Origin: Atherix ibis
Lineage: Eukaryota; Arthropoda; Insecta; Diptera; Athericidae
Direction of reading: 5' to 3'
Assembly (NCBI GenBank): GCA_958298945.1
Contig: OY282606.1
Coordinates: forward strand, 25,331,740 to 25,395,739
DNA: 64,000 nt
Position 1 is the first letter of the stretch; the number at the start of each line of letters is the position of its first letter. The translations under genes and the position numbers were made by a program. Below are positions 49,313-60,502 of this stretch, one piece after another. The notes under the pieces are model-generated. The model was given only the letters and a program-made list of their open reading frames with translations. It was not told the origin of the DNA and did no database searches.

Positions 49313-49398
49313 AGTATTTTTTCGTATCGCTAGTAACCACAGTGACATCAATAATTTAAAAGTGTATAAAAAAACATTTCAATTCCGAGTGCTAAAAG
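49313..49398 (+). CDS. CUB/C-type lectin gene, second visible exon
   Basis: An 86-bp exon between acceptor ttatattttcag (49312) and donor aaag|gtaaaa. It completes the split codon AG+A and reads VFFRIASNHSDINNLKVYKK then TFQFRVLK, ending one base into the next codon, which agrees with the following exon. It continues the unrecognised N-terminal region. VFFRIA...FQFRV looks like two beta strands, compatible with the end of an immunoglobulin- or CUB-like sandwich, but this is not certain. The intron to the next exon is only 172 bp. Confidence 0.72.
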
Positions 49399-49570
49399 GT
49401 AAAAAATGAATACGATTTCGATTAATTTTTAAAATTTCAATTTTACGTAAATTATTTTATTATTCAGAATTTTATTGATATTATAATAAGTTTTTTTTTA
49501 ATTTTAAAATAAATTTGATTATTTAACGAATTAATAAAAATTTTTTTTATTGTTATTTGCTGTTTAATAG

Positions 49571-50984
49571 AATGTCAACTTTTGTTGAAAGAATCGACGG
49601 GATCACTGGATTATATGTCATTGCCATTATACAATATGGATTGTTTAGTGTATTTTCCGTCCCAGGATAATGATAACGATATCGATATTGATGGTGATAT
49701 CGTATTGCCACAGCCACCAGGTCTTTTGATTCAATTAGTGCGATTAAATGTGCCCTGTGACAGTGGTGGCTATATTCGTTTATCGGAAAATATAGCATTA
49801 TGTGGAAAATTGGAAGAACTAAACGATAGTGAACGGACGTTTCACTTCAATATGTATCGAAATATAAGTGTTAAAATTCATAAATATCCGCAATTTAGTA
49901 TTAATTATAAATTAGTCGATTATTGTTATAATATGACACTAATGGATCGTAATGGATCATTCTTTATGCAACCGATACGTGAAACTTTAGAATGTTATTT
50001 TCGAATACATTTACCATATGGTAATAAAATCGATTTAACATTAATAACAAATAATAATTATTATAATAATTATAATAATAAAAATAATCCTAATCTAACT
50101 AATAATAATAATAATAATAATAGAAATATAAATAATGGTGACTTGAATAAAAGTGATAAATATACAAATAGTAATAATAATAATAATAATAATAACGAGA
50201 ATTTCGGTGTTAACTTTACTACGCACACTATTAATTTAAGTTTGGTAAATAGTAAAAGTAATACTAATAATAATATTAATATTAATAATAATTATAATAA
50301 TAAGAATAATAAAACAAATATTGATTTAAATAAAAATGAAAGCAATAGTCATTATGATGTTAATATTAATGAGCAGATAAATGCTGATAGCAGTGCTGTC
50401 AGCAGTAATAGTGGCAGCAGCAGTACCAGCAGTCGTAGTGGTAGTGGTAGTGGTAGAAGAAGTGATGGCAGTAGCAATATTAGTAATACTATAAATGGTA
50501 GAATTTCAACAAATACATACTATGATAATTATAAATGTGACGATGGCCTTCTTGTACGAATATACGATAATAATTTGTACAAATGGTCCTATTGTATTCG
50601 TGAGAAAATTGATCGAAAAAAATTCACAATGGTCTCACTAGGAAATACACTTGTTATACATGTTGTTAAAAAATCGCTGAAAAGTGTACGATCGTCCTTA
50701 TCGTCTGCAACAGCATCGTGGGCAAAAAATGACAATCGACCAAAACCAAGTGCAATATCGACATTACCGTCACTGTACTTCCGGTACAGTGCCAAGCCAA
50801 TTACCGCGATAGTATCAGATTGCGCCTTTGGATGGGTGGCCGTGCAACAATTTTGCATAACAGCTGTGGAAATCGCTCTTCAATGGGGACATGCTGAGCA
50901 GGAGTGCATCAATAGGGGTGGCCATTTGGCATCGATTCGTTCTGAAATTGAACAAAAAACCATAGACCAACTTCTACTGAATAG
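49571..50984 (+). CDS. CUB/C-type lectin gene, large exon: CUB1, CUB2, start of CTLD
   Basis: A 1414-bp exon (acceptor gtttaatag, donor atag|gtaaat), phases consistent with both neighbours. In order: ECQLLLKESTG..YNMDCLVYFP, then LLIQLVRLNVPCDSGGYIRL, NIALCGKL and VKIHKYPQFSINYKL, the cysteine and strand pattern of a CUB domain (49571-49925). A second CUB starts at CYNMTLMDRNGSFF with ECYFRIHLPYGNKIDLTLI. An Asn- then Ser-rich block interrupts it at 50047-50530, and it resumes with CDDGLLVRIYDNNLYKWSYC and LYFRYSAKPI. The C-type lectin domain opens at 50821 (CAFGWVAVQQFCI) and runs to the exon end (CINRGGHLASIRSEIEQKTI). CUB and lectin modules are extracellular and bind proteins or glycans; the ligand is unknown. 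N-glycosylation sites (NIS, NMT, NGS) fit a secreted or surface protein. Confidence 0.88.
50047..50530 (+). repeat. In-frame Asn/Ser-rich expansion in CUB2
   Basis: About 160 codons, mostly AAT/AAC, with runs up to eight Asn, followed near 50380-50500 by AGT/AGC serine runs (SSNSGSSSTSSRSGSGSGRR). There is no stop in the block despite its repetitiveness, which supports translation. It falls between the two halves of the second CUB domain, where a loop would be. Confidence 0.85.
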
Positions 50985-53900
50985 GTAAATTCGGAAACAA
51001 ATGAAATTTTCCATAAAAATTATTTTTATACTTTTTTACAATTGAAAAAAATATTTTCCAATTTAAATAGTAGGAAAATATACTTTGTTTTTTTTCCCAG
51101 CTACTATTCGGTATAATTTTTAATCATTTTTTTTTTACTCGATAAAATAAACTAATACTTATAAGGAATGAACTAAATGCAATATTTTGTGATAGTCGAT
51201 AGTCTGGTGAAAAAAAACAGTAACAATATCCTTCGGTTTTGTATAACTACTCTGATTTTAAGTGGTGGAAATGAAATTCAATTGCAATTTGAAGTGCATC
51301 ATTGATTATTCACTACAAGTGCCATATATATTTTAAAAATAGTTAAGCAAATTATTGATTTGTACAAACTTTTATTTAATTAGAGATAGTATTTTTAATT
51401 AAATTATACAATATAAGTAGCTGGTGGTATATTTTCATTAAATTGAAATTGTTAGACTATCTATTTATAATAAAGAGATGATGATAGGGTTTATGCGTTT
51501 TATTAATCGACTGTAAATTTGTTGATATCTTAATTAAAACTATGGTATAAATTTTCTTGAACCTAAAATCTAACAAGTGTTGCACAGTGTTTCCACTCAT
51601 TGGTTCAATTGTCATTATCCTTTAGATAACATTTACTATTTATGTAAATAAACTCGTATGTATTCTTTGGTGGATGGACATTTATTAACTAAGAAAATGT
51701 TATTGTTCCAGTTTTCCATTCCAGAATTTCTCTTTAAGAGCTTATCGCATATCTTCGGTCATGATCATATCCTTAATTCTATATAAACATAATAAAAGGC
51801 TTATTCATTATATTGTAGGCAGATTTTGCTATTCTTTGCACAAAAAAAGATTTATATTGAATTATGTATATCAGAAGAAGATATATCTGTTATTATTTTG
51901 GACTAAGCAAAATCCTGAACCAGAACTCTTTGATAGCATATCGATTGGAATAATATAATAATATTCACTGATGTGTATTAGTCCTTTAACATTATGGGTA
52001 AATAGTAAATATGCATTATTCACAATAGTATTAAGTACAATATTATTGAGAATATTCTATGTGCGTTTATTTTTTAAATTAAAATAAAATACACTTATTT
52101 TGAATAGAAAGAATAGAATGATTGAAATGTATACAAAATTTTGAATAAACCTTTTAAATAAATTAATAAAAAAAACCACTCATCTTTTTATAAATACAAA
52201 ATTTCAATCTAATTATAATAATTAGAAAATTTGATTTTATGCACACAAAAAAAAGTATAAATTTAACTAAAAAATTTAATAAGAATGATACTTTTTTTTT
52301 TGAGCAATAAACCAAATGATTTGCAAAAAAAAAATGTTAACTTTTAAAGAAATTAAGATGAAAAATAATTTCAAAGCAAACGCATTAACAAAATGAGAAA
52401 AAGATTCTCTCGACTTATTGATATTTATTTGTAAAAATTCTAAGATGCCATACTTTAAAAGCTATTATTTGTCGTAGACATTGAAAAGTTTAAGGACTAC
52501 AGATTAAGATGAATTAGTAGCGAAAGAAAATGGAAAATGTGAAAAATCACAAAAATTACTTCCATTTTTTTTTCTTAATAAAATGCTTTTTCTTTTAATT
52601 TAATAAATAATCTCTTATTTAGGATAAAGCAACTAAGATTGTTTAAATCAATATTAAATTTAAATTTAGTCTAAATCTTTATATATTGACTGTGAAAATT
52701 TAGTATTTTATTAAAAGTTAATTTTAAATTAACATTTCATGAAATTTAGTAGTTTAGCAAAAAATCTGAATCCTTTCTGGACTTACAGAATCGAAATTTC
52801 TGGTTCGATCAAGTTTTCCCATTTCTTAGATCGTATCCAATCCTTATAGTCAAAAACCCTTCGCAAAAGTATTAATGTACTTTTCCTTTTGTCCATAATA
52901 ACGTGATCTACAGTGACTTAAATTTTCTTTTTGCCCATGATTTGTGCATGCAACGTTACAAAAAAGGATATTCATCCCTTTCCTCCGTAACTTCAACCAG
53001 AATTACTCAGCATGTTTTCAGTTATTCGTAGCAACTATGTTCCAGCCTTACAGCTAGTCATTGTACAGTAGCTGAGACATTAAAAATGTAATGAAAATGA
53101 GGTGTTGGAATTTTTGGGCACATTTGGACTTACAATAGTTAGTTTGGATATTCCCAATTATGTATTAAGTTTAATGCTATATTATACAAATATTTCTTTC
53201 GATCTCACTGAAACTATGTTGTTGTTTTTATTTAAAATTTGCAACTACCCCTAATCATAGAATTAACTATACAGATTTGAATTTAGTTTTATAAGTCTAG
53301 TACTATAAGAAAGTGAATTTTGTTGAATGTTAATTTATTAAAAATTTTATTTAAATAAAAATAATTAAGAAATAACTTGTTTAGTCTAGAGCACAAAGAT
53401 GTGATATACTCGTAGCTTATTCGATATTGTATAATATCTTTATCAACAACAATATTCTAATACTAACATATACTGTTAAGAGTAACTGAATAAAAATATA
53501 TTCAAGCCCTCTTTAGTTTTTGTCAGAAATCAAAAGTATTATCATTAAGCAAATGACTAAAATGAAACTCGCACATAAGACTTAAAGGAATAGAATCAAT
53601 CAAACGAATTTAGGATAAACGATCATCGTTTATCATCAAATAGAATTAATACGGTACCGAAACCTATTTGGACTTATAGAATAAAATTTTAAGGTTAAAT
53701 CTAGCATTTAAATTTCTATCGCATCCGATCTAAAAAAATATTATGATTTAAATATGATCGTGGGATCCGATTTAAAAAAAAAAACCCTCTTGTTAAAGAC
53801 CTATTTTCTCTAACCCTACCATTAAATACTCTTCGAAGTTTGTACTAAAAGTGTCCGCAAAACTTTAGAATATGTTGTAAAAATCTTTGTTACAATTTTA

Positions 53901-53990
53901 TATTTATGACTGTAGATTAAACCATAAAATCACGTTAGGATTCGAGTAATCTAAAGCCAATGCTCCTAGAATCATTAATGGACCAATTCG
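50985..53990. other. Intron sequence, nothing recognised
   Basis: First half of the 6.1-kb intron of the CUB/lectin gene. AT-rich, with no exon or transposon signature that I can support. Confidence 0.5.
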
Positions 53991-53999
53991 CTGTCAATT

Positions 54000-55219
54000 A
54001 TTCAGCTTGTTAATCACTTAGACTTACGACAAAGTTTGAAAACAAAACAAGAACTAGATGACGCGGTACATATAATAATTTTACATGTTTATTACGAAAC
54101 GCTATAGCCTCTTCACAAAAATATAAAAACACAAAACCTCTACAAAACCAGACAAATCAACCACTAACAATTAAGCGACTAATTACAGAAACATGCAAAA
54201 CAGAACTCACTCCAAAATAGGCAACAAGACAAATATTATCTTATAAAAAAATAACGCATTCTTTACGAAAAACTGATGGCACTTGAGCCAAAACGGACAA
54301 AAATAAAGTAGCCGTAAAAATATTTACTCCACATGGAGACATACTAGACAGGACTCATTGTACTTAAATCGAGATAGAACTATCCATTTCCTTACCAATG
54401 AGTCTACCTTCAAAGATAAATTATTCCTTCCGAAGTTGCCAATTTAATCAAAGTGGTTTCGAAAAACTATTATAAAAGAGTAATAATTTTTCTTCCTACA
54501 ATACGAGCATATAACTCCATCCTTAGAACAATACATTTCCTAATCCTATGGAAATTTCCCAACATAAGAATGATCCTCAAAACCAAAAACCAATAAACGA
54601 CCCCATTTCCTATAGACCAATAAGTCTCCTTCCAATGCTATCGAAAATATTTGAAAAAATAGTACTCCACCTTTTACATCGCCAACTCGAATTCTCAAAT
54701 TTAATTCCCAACCATCAACTTGATTTCCGGTCCGAACACTCAATTACCCAGCAGTGTTATCGAGTTATCGATTTTATTGCATCTTCTTTAGAAAGAAAAG
54801 AGTACTGTCCCGGTGGGTTTCTTGATATAAATCAAGCTTTTGATAGAGTTTGGCACCAGGGCTTACTGTAGAAACTCAAGAGGATCCTTTCTTCTACCTA
54901 TTTCCTAGTCTTAAGATCATTCTTTTCCAGTCAACACTTCCAAGTAGTAGACGAATCCAACGAACTCTCCAATATCTCTTCGATATTGGCTGGTGTTCCA
55001 CAGGATAGCATACGTAAACCCATCTTCTACAACATTTACACATATGACATCCCAATCTGTCCCAATACCTTCTTTAGTTTAGCCAAAAATCCGCAACATG
55101 CTTGCGAAATTCTCCAAATCCAAATCCAAACCATCCAGAATTGGTTTACTAAGTAAAGAATAAAGGTTAATTAACGTAAATTTACCCATGTGACTTTTAC
55201 CATACTCTTTGCCAAGATA
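54000..55219 (+). mobile_element. Jockey-like LINE, 5' part (split)
   Basis: From about 54000 the + strand shows decayed pol text. The clear part is 54548-54871: YRPISLLPMLSKIFEKIV, LIPNHQLDFRSEHSITQQCY and GFLDINQAFDRVWHQGLL, the RT fingers/palm of jockey-type LINEs. It goes on with LAGVPQDSIRKPIFYNIYTY, but the catalytic ADD is missing (NTFFSLAKNPQ). Interrupted at 55220 by a mariner and resumed at 56118. Lies in an intron of the CUB/lectin gene. Confidence 0.85.
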
Positions 55220-56116
55220 TGCGAGGGCTGTTCAAAAAGTATAGCGAATTTTGAATTTCCACGGGTTACGTTTACTCGATTTTCGATTTTTTGTGGCGTT
55301 ATGTTGGTACTCATGTCTCTCACTTATGCCAACAAGTTCGGCCATTTTGAATGTTCAGTTAATTTTTGACAGCTGCTTTGCTTGCGCGTGTTTTGGCTCG
55401 TCTTCGATTTTTTGTCAATTTCGACCAAAAACAGCATCGCATTAACATTGCTAAGGAGCTTTTGGACTCTGTCTGCGATGACCCAAATTTGCTCCAGAGG
55501 GTCATAACTGATGACGAATCATGGGTTTATAGTTATGACGTAGAAACCAAAGCACAATCATCTCAATGGAAGCTGCCAAACGAGCCGAGACCGAAAAAAG
55601 CGCCAAGTTTGGTCGAATGTGAAGGTTTTGCTTACAGTTTTCTTCGATTGTAGGGCCGTGGTGTATCATGAGTTCTTGCCACAGCATAAGGAATATTACC
55701 TGCAAGTTATGCGCAAGTTGCGTGAAGCAATCCGCCAGAAACGCTCGGATTTGTGGAAGAACAAAAATTAGCTTTTGCCATTTTTGGCCAAAAACAATAC
55801 ACTTATAATGCCGCAGCCACCGTATTCCCCAGATCTGGCCCCGTGTGACTTTTTCTTGTTCCCGAAACTAAAGAGCCCCATGAAAGGACGACGCTACGCT
55901 ACGACTGAGGAGATAAAGACGGCATCGAAGGAGGAGCTGAACAAGATCACAAAAAATTATTTTTTAAAGTGCTTCGAGGATTGGAAAAAACGTTGGCACA
56001 AGTGTATAATATCTGGTGGAGATTACTTTGAAGGGAACAAAATAGATACTCATGATTAATTAAATAATTTTTGAAAAAAAAAAACAAAATTCGCAATACT
56101 TTTTGAACAGACCGCG
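55220..56116 (+). mobile_element. Short deletion-derivative mariner, copy 3
   Basis: Ends gcgagggctgttcaaaaagt and ctttttgaacagaccgcg. The + strand has FDQKQHRINIAKELLDSVCD, VITDDESWVYSYDVETKAQS (first catalytic Asp), LQVMRKLREAIRQK, then LLPFLAKNNTLIMPQPPYSP and DLAPCDFFLFPKLK (third Asp). The N-terminal HTH module and the HDN segment are absent, as in the three sister copies. This is the best-preserved reading frame of the four, with a frameshift near 55600 and a stop at 55770. It sits inside a jockey-like LINE. Confidence 0.88.
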
Positions 56117-56117
56117 T

Positions 56118-56640
56118 ATATACCTTAATGGTAGCAAAATACCATAACACGCCGAAGGTCTGTACCTAGGACTGAGCTTGGACAAACGCTTCACTTGCAA
56201 CCTACATACAAAACTTAATAGACAATAACTAAGAAGACAATACCTACAACTACTTTGACTTTTAGACAAATAATCTAAGCTTACTGATAGCCAACAAAGT
56301 ACTTTTATATAATTCTCTACTTAAACCAATATAGACTTACGGACTAGAACTCGTCAAAGTTCAATCCCTTCTATCAAAAAAACTCCGTAGAATTATCGAT
56401 ACTCCCTTTTATATTCCCAATAATGTTATCTTGAAGTGCGATTTTTTTTATGTGGCAAAGTTTCATTTCCGTGCCTCCAATCATACTAATCCCCTTATTC
56501 TAGAACTATCCTCAACTTTCTTTCCAAAAAAAACACCCATCGAAGGCTTAATCGTTACTGATTCAAACCTAGATGAATGTCGACTATTATTCAAATTTAT
56601 AACGAAGACATAAGTTATAGTTGTAAATATCTGTAAAAAT
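56118..56640 (+). mobile_element. Jockey-like LINE, 3' part (split)
   Basis: Reads VYLNGSKIPYHAEGLYLGLS then LDKRFTCNLHTKL, with later NIDLRTRTRQ in shifted frames. This is the post-palm YLG.XLD..LTW..H region of jockey elements, and it continues 54000-55219 across the mariner. Stops are frequent. An A-rich stretch near 56640 may be the 3' tail. Confidence 0.75.
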
Positions 56641-57114
56641 TTAAAAAGAAGAAAAAAAGGATTCGGGTTAGTAAATGCTACAATTGCATCTCAAAATTCT
56701 AAGCTTGACGAAACAAAAATTTGTTACTCCTTCACATTTTATGACTAAGCAAACAGGTACATCTCTTTCTTAAAAATAACAATAATTCAAAAAAAAATTA
56801 TTAAAGACGATATACTATTTGCAATTTTAATTAAACAGATATACCTGCCTGAATAAGACTGAAATGAAATTTTTCAAATAGAATTCATAGAAATGTAGTC
56901 GTAAATAATTATCATCAAAGGATAATGGACGTATATACTTTTACAGAGAATAATTTAAATGATGAATTTTTAAAACTTATTTAATGAATCCCCCCCCCCT
57001 CATTTACGTTAATTATGGAAAAAAAAATTAATTATATTCTATTCTGTTTAACCTTTTTTATATAAAATTTAATATTTTCGTAAATTCGGTATTTTTTTTT
57101 CCTTTTAATTTCAG

Positions 57115-57215
57115 TCCAAGTTACAAGGATCACTTTGCATATTGGGTGGGTGCATCTGACAAAAACTTTGAAGGAGACTTTCGATGGACCGATGGCTTAC
57201 CTTTTTTATATTCAA
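57115..57215 (+). CDS. CUB/C-type lectin gene, exon with CTLD middle
   Basis: A 101-bp exon between acceptor ttttaatttcag and donor ttcaa|gtaaaa. It finishes a Ser codon and reads PSYKDHFAYWVGASDKNFEG then DFRWTDGLPFLYS. YWVGASD and FRWTDG are the WIGL and W.DG landmarks of C-type lectin domains. The 110-bp intron after it is short, as often seen inside a domain in insects. Phase (1 base) matches the next exon. Confidence 0.88.
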
Positions 57216-57325
57216 GTAAAAAAAAAAATTCACAATTTCCCCAATAAGAAAGAGAATAATTGAGATGGAATTATTTATTTTTCTTTTACTCCATTTACAA
57301 TTTATTATGTTATTTGGAAAATAAG

Positions 57326-57538
57326 ATTGGTTTCCTGGTTGGTCACAGCACGGCCACTATAATAAACAGCCAAACGATGACGGTCTAAGCGGACAGGACT
57401 GTGTGGAATTACGAAGACATTTTCTTGTTCCACCAGGTGTTCAGGCAACTAAGACTCCCCTTTCGAATACGTTCATGTGGAACGATCGAGATTGCAATGC
57501 AAAGAATTTTTTTATATGCGAACGTCCAATGAGCGATG
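57326..57538 (+). CDS. CUB/C-type lectin gene, exon with CTLD end
   Basis: A 213-bp exon, acceptor ggaaaataag, donor gatg|gtgagt. It reads NWFPGWSQHGHYNKQPNDDG, then GQDCVELRRHF, FMWNDRDCNAKNFFICERPM. The motif that usually contacts Ca2+ and sugar is QPN here (EPN is mannose-type and QPD galactose-type in well-studied lectins), and WND is present, so Ca2+ binding is plausible but sugar preference cannot be read off. The three cysteines here plus three in the large exon give the six expected of a long-form CTLD. Confidence 0.9.
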
Positions 57539-57712
57539 GTGAGTACAATCATTTATGGTTTTTTCCACAAAATTTTATACATTTCTGCTTAAAATAGATT
57601 TTATAAAATTTAAAGGCAAAAAAAATATACTCCCCTTCTGTGTTAAAAATTTCTTGAATTTATTATTTAAATCCTGTTTCATCTTATTGGGATTTTTTTT
57701 TTACATTTCTAG

Positions 57713-57911
57713 AGCCCATCGAACAGAATTGGGCAAATGATTGTAATAAGACAATATCGCTGACAAAGGAGCATCCAAGAGCATCACTATGGAGTCCATC
57801 ATTTCCCAGACAGTATCCAGATAATGCAAATTGCTATACAACCGTAACAGCCCCGAGTGGATATCGTATCGTACTTGAATTTGAAGAATTAGTTATTGAA
57901 AATGAGCCTGG
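57713..57911 (+). CDS. CUB/C-type lectin gene, exon starting CUB3
   Basis: A 199-bp exon, acceptor ttacatttctag, donor cctgg|gtaaaa. It reads EPIEQNWANDCNKTISLTKE, then LWSPSFPRQYPDNANCYTTV, APSGYRIVLEFEELVIENEP. C..T..L....G.L.SP.FP..YP.N..C is the classic CUB opening, and RIVLEFEEL the following strand. N-glycosylation sequon NKT. It is followed by a 2.6-kb intron that contains two mariners. Confidence 0.92.
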
Positions 57912-58134
57912 GTAAAATATAGAAAAAAAATAACAAATAAAATTGGTGCTTTTTTCCAATAATGATTGACTGTGAATTAAATTTTCAATTTGTGATTATT
58001 GATATGCAAATATATTCTTCCACGTAGTATATTCAGAAATTAGGTATTTTTACAATGATATTATGTAAAATCATTTTCTAAGGTGGAAGAGAAATTTTTT
58101 ATAATAAATTTTCAAATAAAATTAAATTTAATAT

Positions 58135-59035
58135 GCGAGGTCTCTTCAAAAAAAATCGCGAATTTTTAATTTCAACGGGTTACGTATATTCGATTTTTTG
58201 TGGTGTTATGTTGGTACTCATATCTGTCACTTATGCTGACAAGTTCGGCCATTTTGAATATTCAGTTAATTTTTGACAGCTGCTTTGCCCGCACGGGTTT
58301 TGGCTCGTCTTCGATTTTTCCTCAATTTCGACCAAAAAACAGCATCGCATTAACATTGCTAAGGAGGTGTTGGACTCTGTCCGCGATGACCTAATTTTAC
58401 TCCAGAGAGTCATAACTGATGACGAATCATAGGTTTAAGGTTATGACGTGGAAACCAAAGCTCAATCATGCCAATGGAAACTGCCGCACGAGCCAAGACC
58501 GAAAAAAGCGCCAAGTTCCGTCGAATGTGAACGTTTTGCTTACAGTTTTCTTCGATTGCAGGGGCGTGGTTCATCATGAGTTCTTGCCACAGGGTAGAAC
58601 GGTCAATAAGGAATATTACCTGCAAGTTATGCGCAAGTTGCGTGAAGCAATCCGCCAGAAACGCCCAGATTTGTGGAAGAACAAAAATTGGCTTTTACCA
58701 TTTTTGGCCAAAAACCACACACTAATAATGTCGCAGCCACCGTATTCCCCAGATCTGGCCCCTTGTAACTTTTTCTTGTTCCCGAAACTGAAGAGCCCCA
58801 TGAAAGAACGACGCTACGCTAGGATTGAGGAGATAAAGACGGCATTGAAAGAGGAGCTGAACAAGATCACAAAAAATTATATTTTGAAGTGCTTCGAGGA
58901 TTGTCAAAAACGTTGGCACAAGTGTATAATATCTTGTGGGGATTACTTTGAAGGAGACAAAATAGATATGCATGAATAATTAAATAATTTTTGAAGAAAA
59001 AACACAAAATTCGCGATACTTTAGAACAGACCTCG
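58135..59035 (+). mobile_element. Short deletion-derivative mariner, copy 4
   Basis: Ends gcgaggtctcttcaaaaaaa and actttagaacagacctcg. The body reads FDQK..IALTLL in shifted frame, VITDDES then a stop, VNVLLTVFFDCRGVVHHEFL, RTVNKEYYLQVMRKLREAIR, and WLLPFLAKNHTLIMSQPPYS. The 5' module and the HDN segment are missing exactly as in copies 1-3. It lies in the intron between the two halves of CUB3. Confidence 0.88.
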
Positions 59036-59210
59036 TATAATAATATTAATAAAAATAAACTTTCTGAGACAAGAGTAAGAGACTATTGTTTAGATCCCAA
59101 ACTACTATTGGGATATTTGGCAATTTTTACAATTTTTTTTAGAGTTTAGAAAGTTTTTAGGGGTTATCCAATTTGTACTTTCGAAAGTAAAATTAAATAA
59201 ACTCCATTTA

Positions 59211-60434
59211 TTGGATTGGTAAGTAAGTGATTGCATATTTTAAATAAGAAGAAAAATTCAAAATTTTTATATAAAAATTTAACTTTATTCAATTTTAACT
59301 ATTGTCCGTTTTTGTCGATGACCCTTTACCATCTTTCAGGCAGTGTCATAATTCCGTGTTCATAAAACTTATTATTTTTGCTAGCAAAAAACTGAATTAA
59401 ATGTGATTTTACATTATCAGCGTTATTAAAAATTTAACATTTAAAAAGTTCTGCATGGAATGAAATAATTGCTAATCTGAAGGCGGTAGGTCAGGGCTAT
59501 ATGATGGATGTGACAACACATCTCAACCTAATTGCAATAATTTTTGGTGAGTGACTAAAGATGTGTGCGGCTTTGAATTGTCATGCTGGAAAATAACACC
59601 CTCAAGATTTGCCAATACTGGCCCATTTTCGTGAACTGCATTGCTCAGTTTGACGAGTTGTTGAACGTACACAATGGAATTAATCGTTTGGTTTCTTGGT
59701 TAAAGTTTAAAGTGCTGAATTCCTTTATAATCTCATCAAACTGACAGCATAATCTTCTTTTGGTGCATCTCAGCTTTTGATGTCGTCTGAGATGGTTCAT
59801 CTCGCATCACCCGCGATCGTTTCCGATTAACATTGTTCTAAACTATCCACTTTTCGTCGCCATTTATCAGTCGTTTCCGAAAAGGGATCCGTTTCGTTGC
59901 GTTTCAGAAGCGAATCACAGTTGCTAATGCGTTGCGTCCTTAAGCTGATGAGGAATCCATAAATCGAATTTCTTAACATAGGCAAGCTGTTTTAATTTTT
60001 TTCAGTGCATTTATGCGATACATTGAGCTTCTCAGCAATCTCAAGTGTTCTTCTATGACGATCTGAATCGATAGTGGCCTTGATATGGGTCTCATCAACT
60101 TATTTATTTTTTAGTGAAAAATCATCAGAACGAAATTTAACAAACCACTTTTGACACTCCCTTTCTTTCAAGGCTTCATTCCCATATACGGCAAATAACT
60201 TCTTGTGTACCTGCAATGCGTTCTTGCCTTTTCGGAAATAATACAATAAAATATGTCTAAAATGCACGTCTTGTCCTTCGATTTTTAAATTTAGATGAAA
60301 ACAAAACTAAAAAGCTAAACAATATAATTTTTTTAACTAAATTAAAGGCGGAAGTCCAAACAACAAGAAAACAATAATGGTTAGATGCTTTGAACACGTT
60401 GACAAAATCCGCAATCACTTAGTTGCCAAACCAA
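59211..60434 (-). mobile_element. Mellifera/cecropia-like mariner, full length, decayed
   Basis: Inverted ends ttggattggtaagtaagtga (59211) and cacttagttgccaaaccaa (ending 60434), TA on both sides, 1224 bp. TIRs of the type TTGG.TTGGCAACTAAGTGATT are known from mellifera/cecropia-group mariners. The - strand shows only scattered transposase text (WQY.Q..IGSHENG; HTH region near 60180-60000), with many stops. Its right end is 68 bp upstream of the next exon. Confidence 0.82.
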
Positions 60435-60502
60435 TAAAATTTAAATTTTGATTAAAAAAAAAACAATTTGATAAAAAATAAATTTATTTTTTACATTTAC
60501 AG

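Noticed and set aside
56990..57002. Run of C before the lectin exon as a regulatory site
   Set aside because: A simple homopolymer tract, over 100 bp from the acceptor, with no other support.
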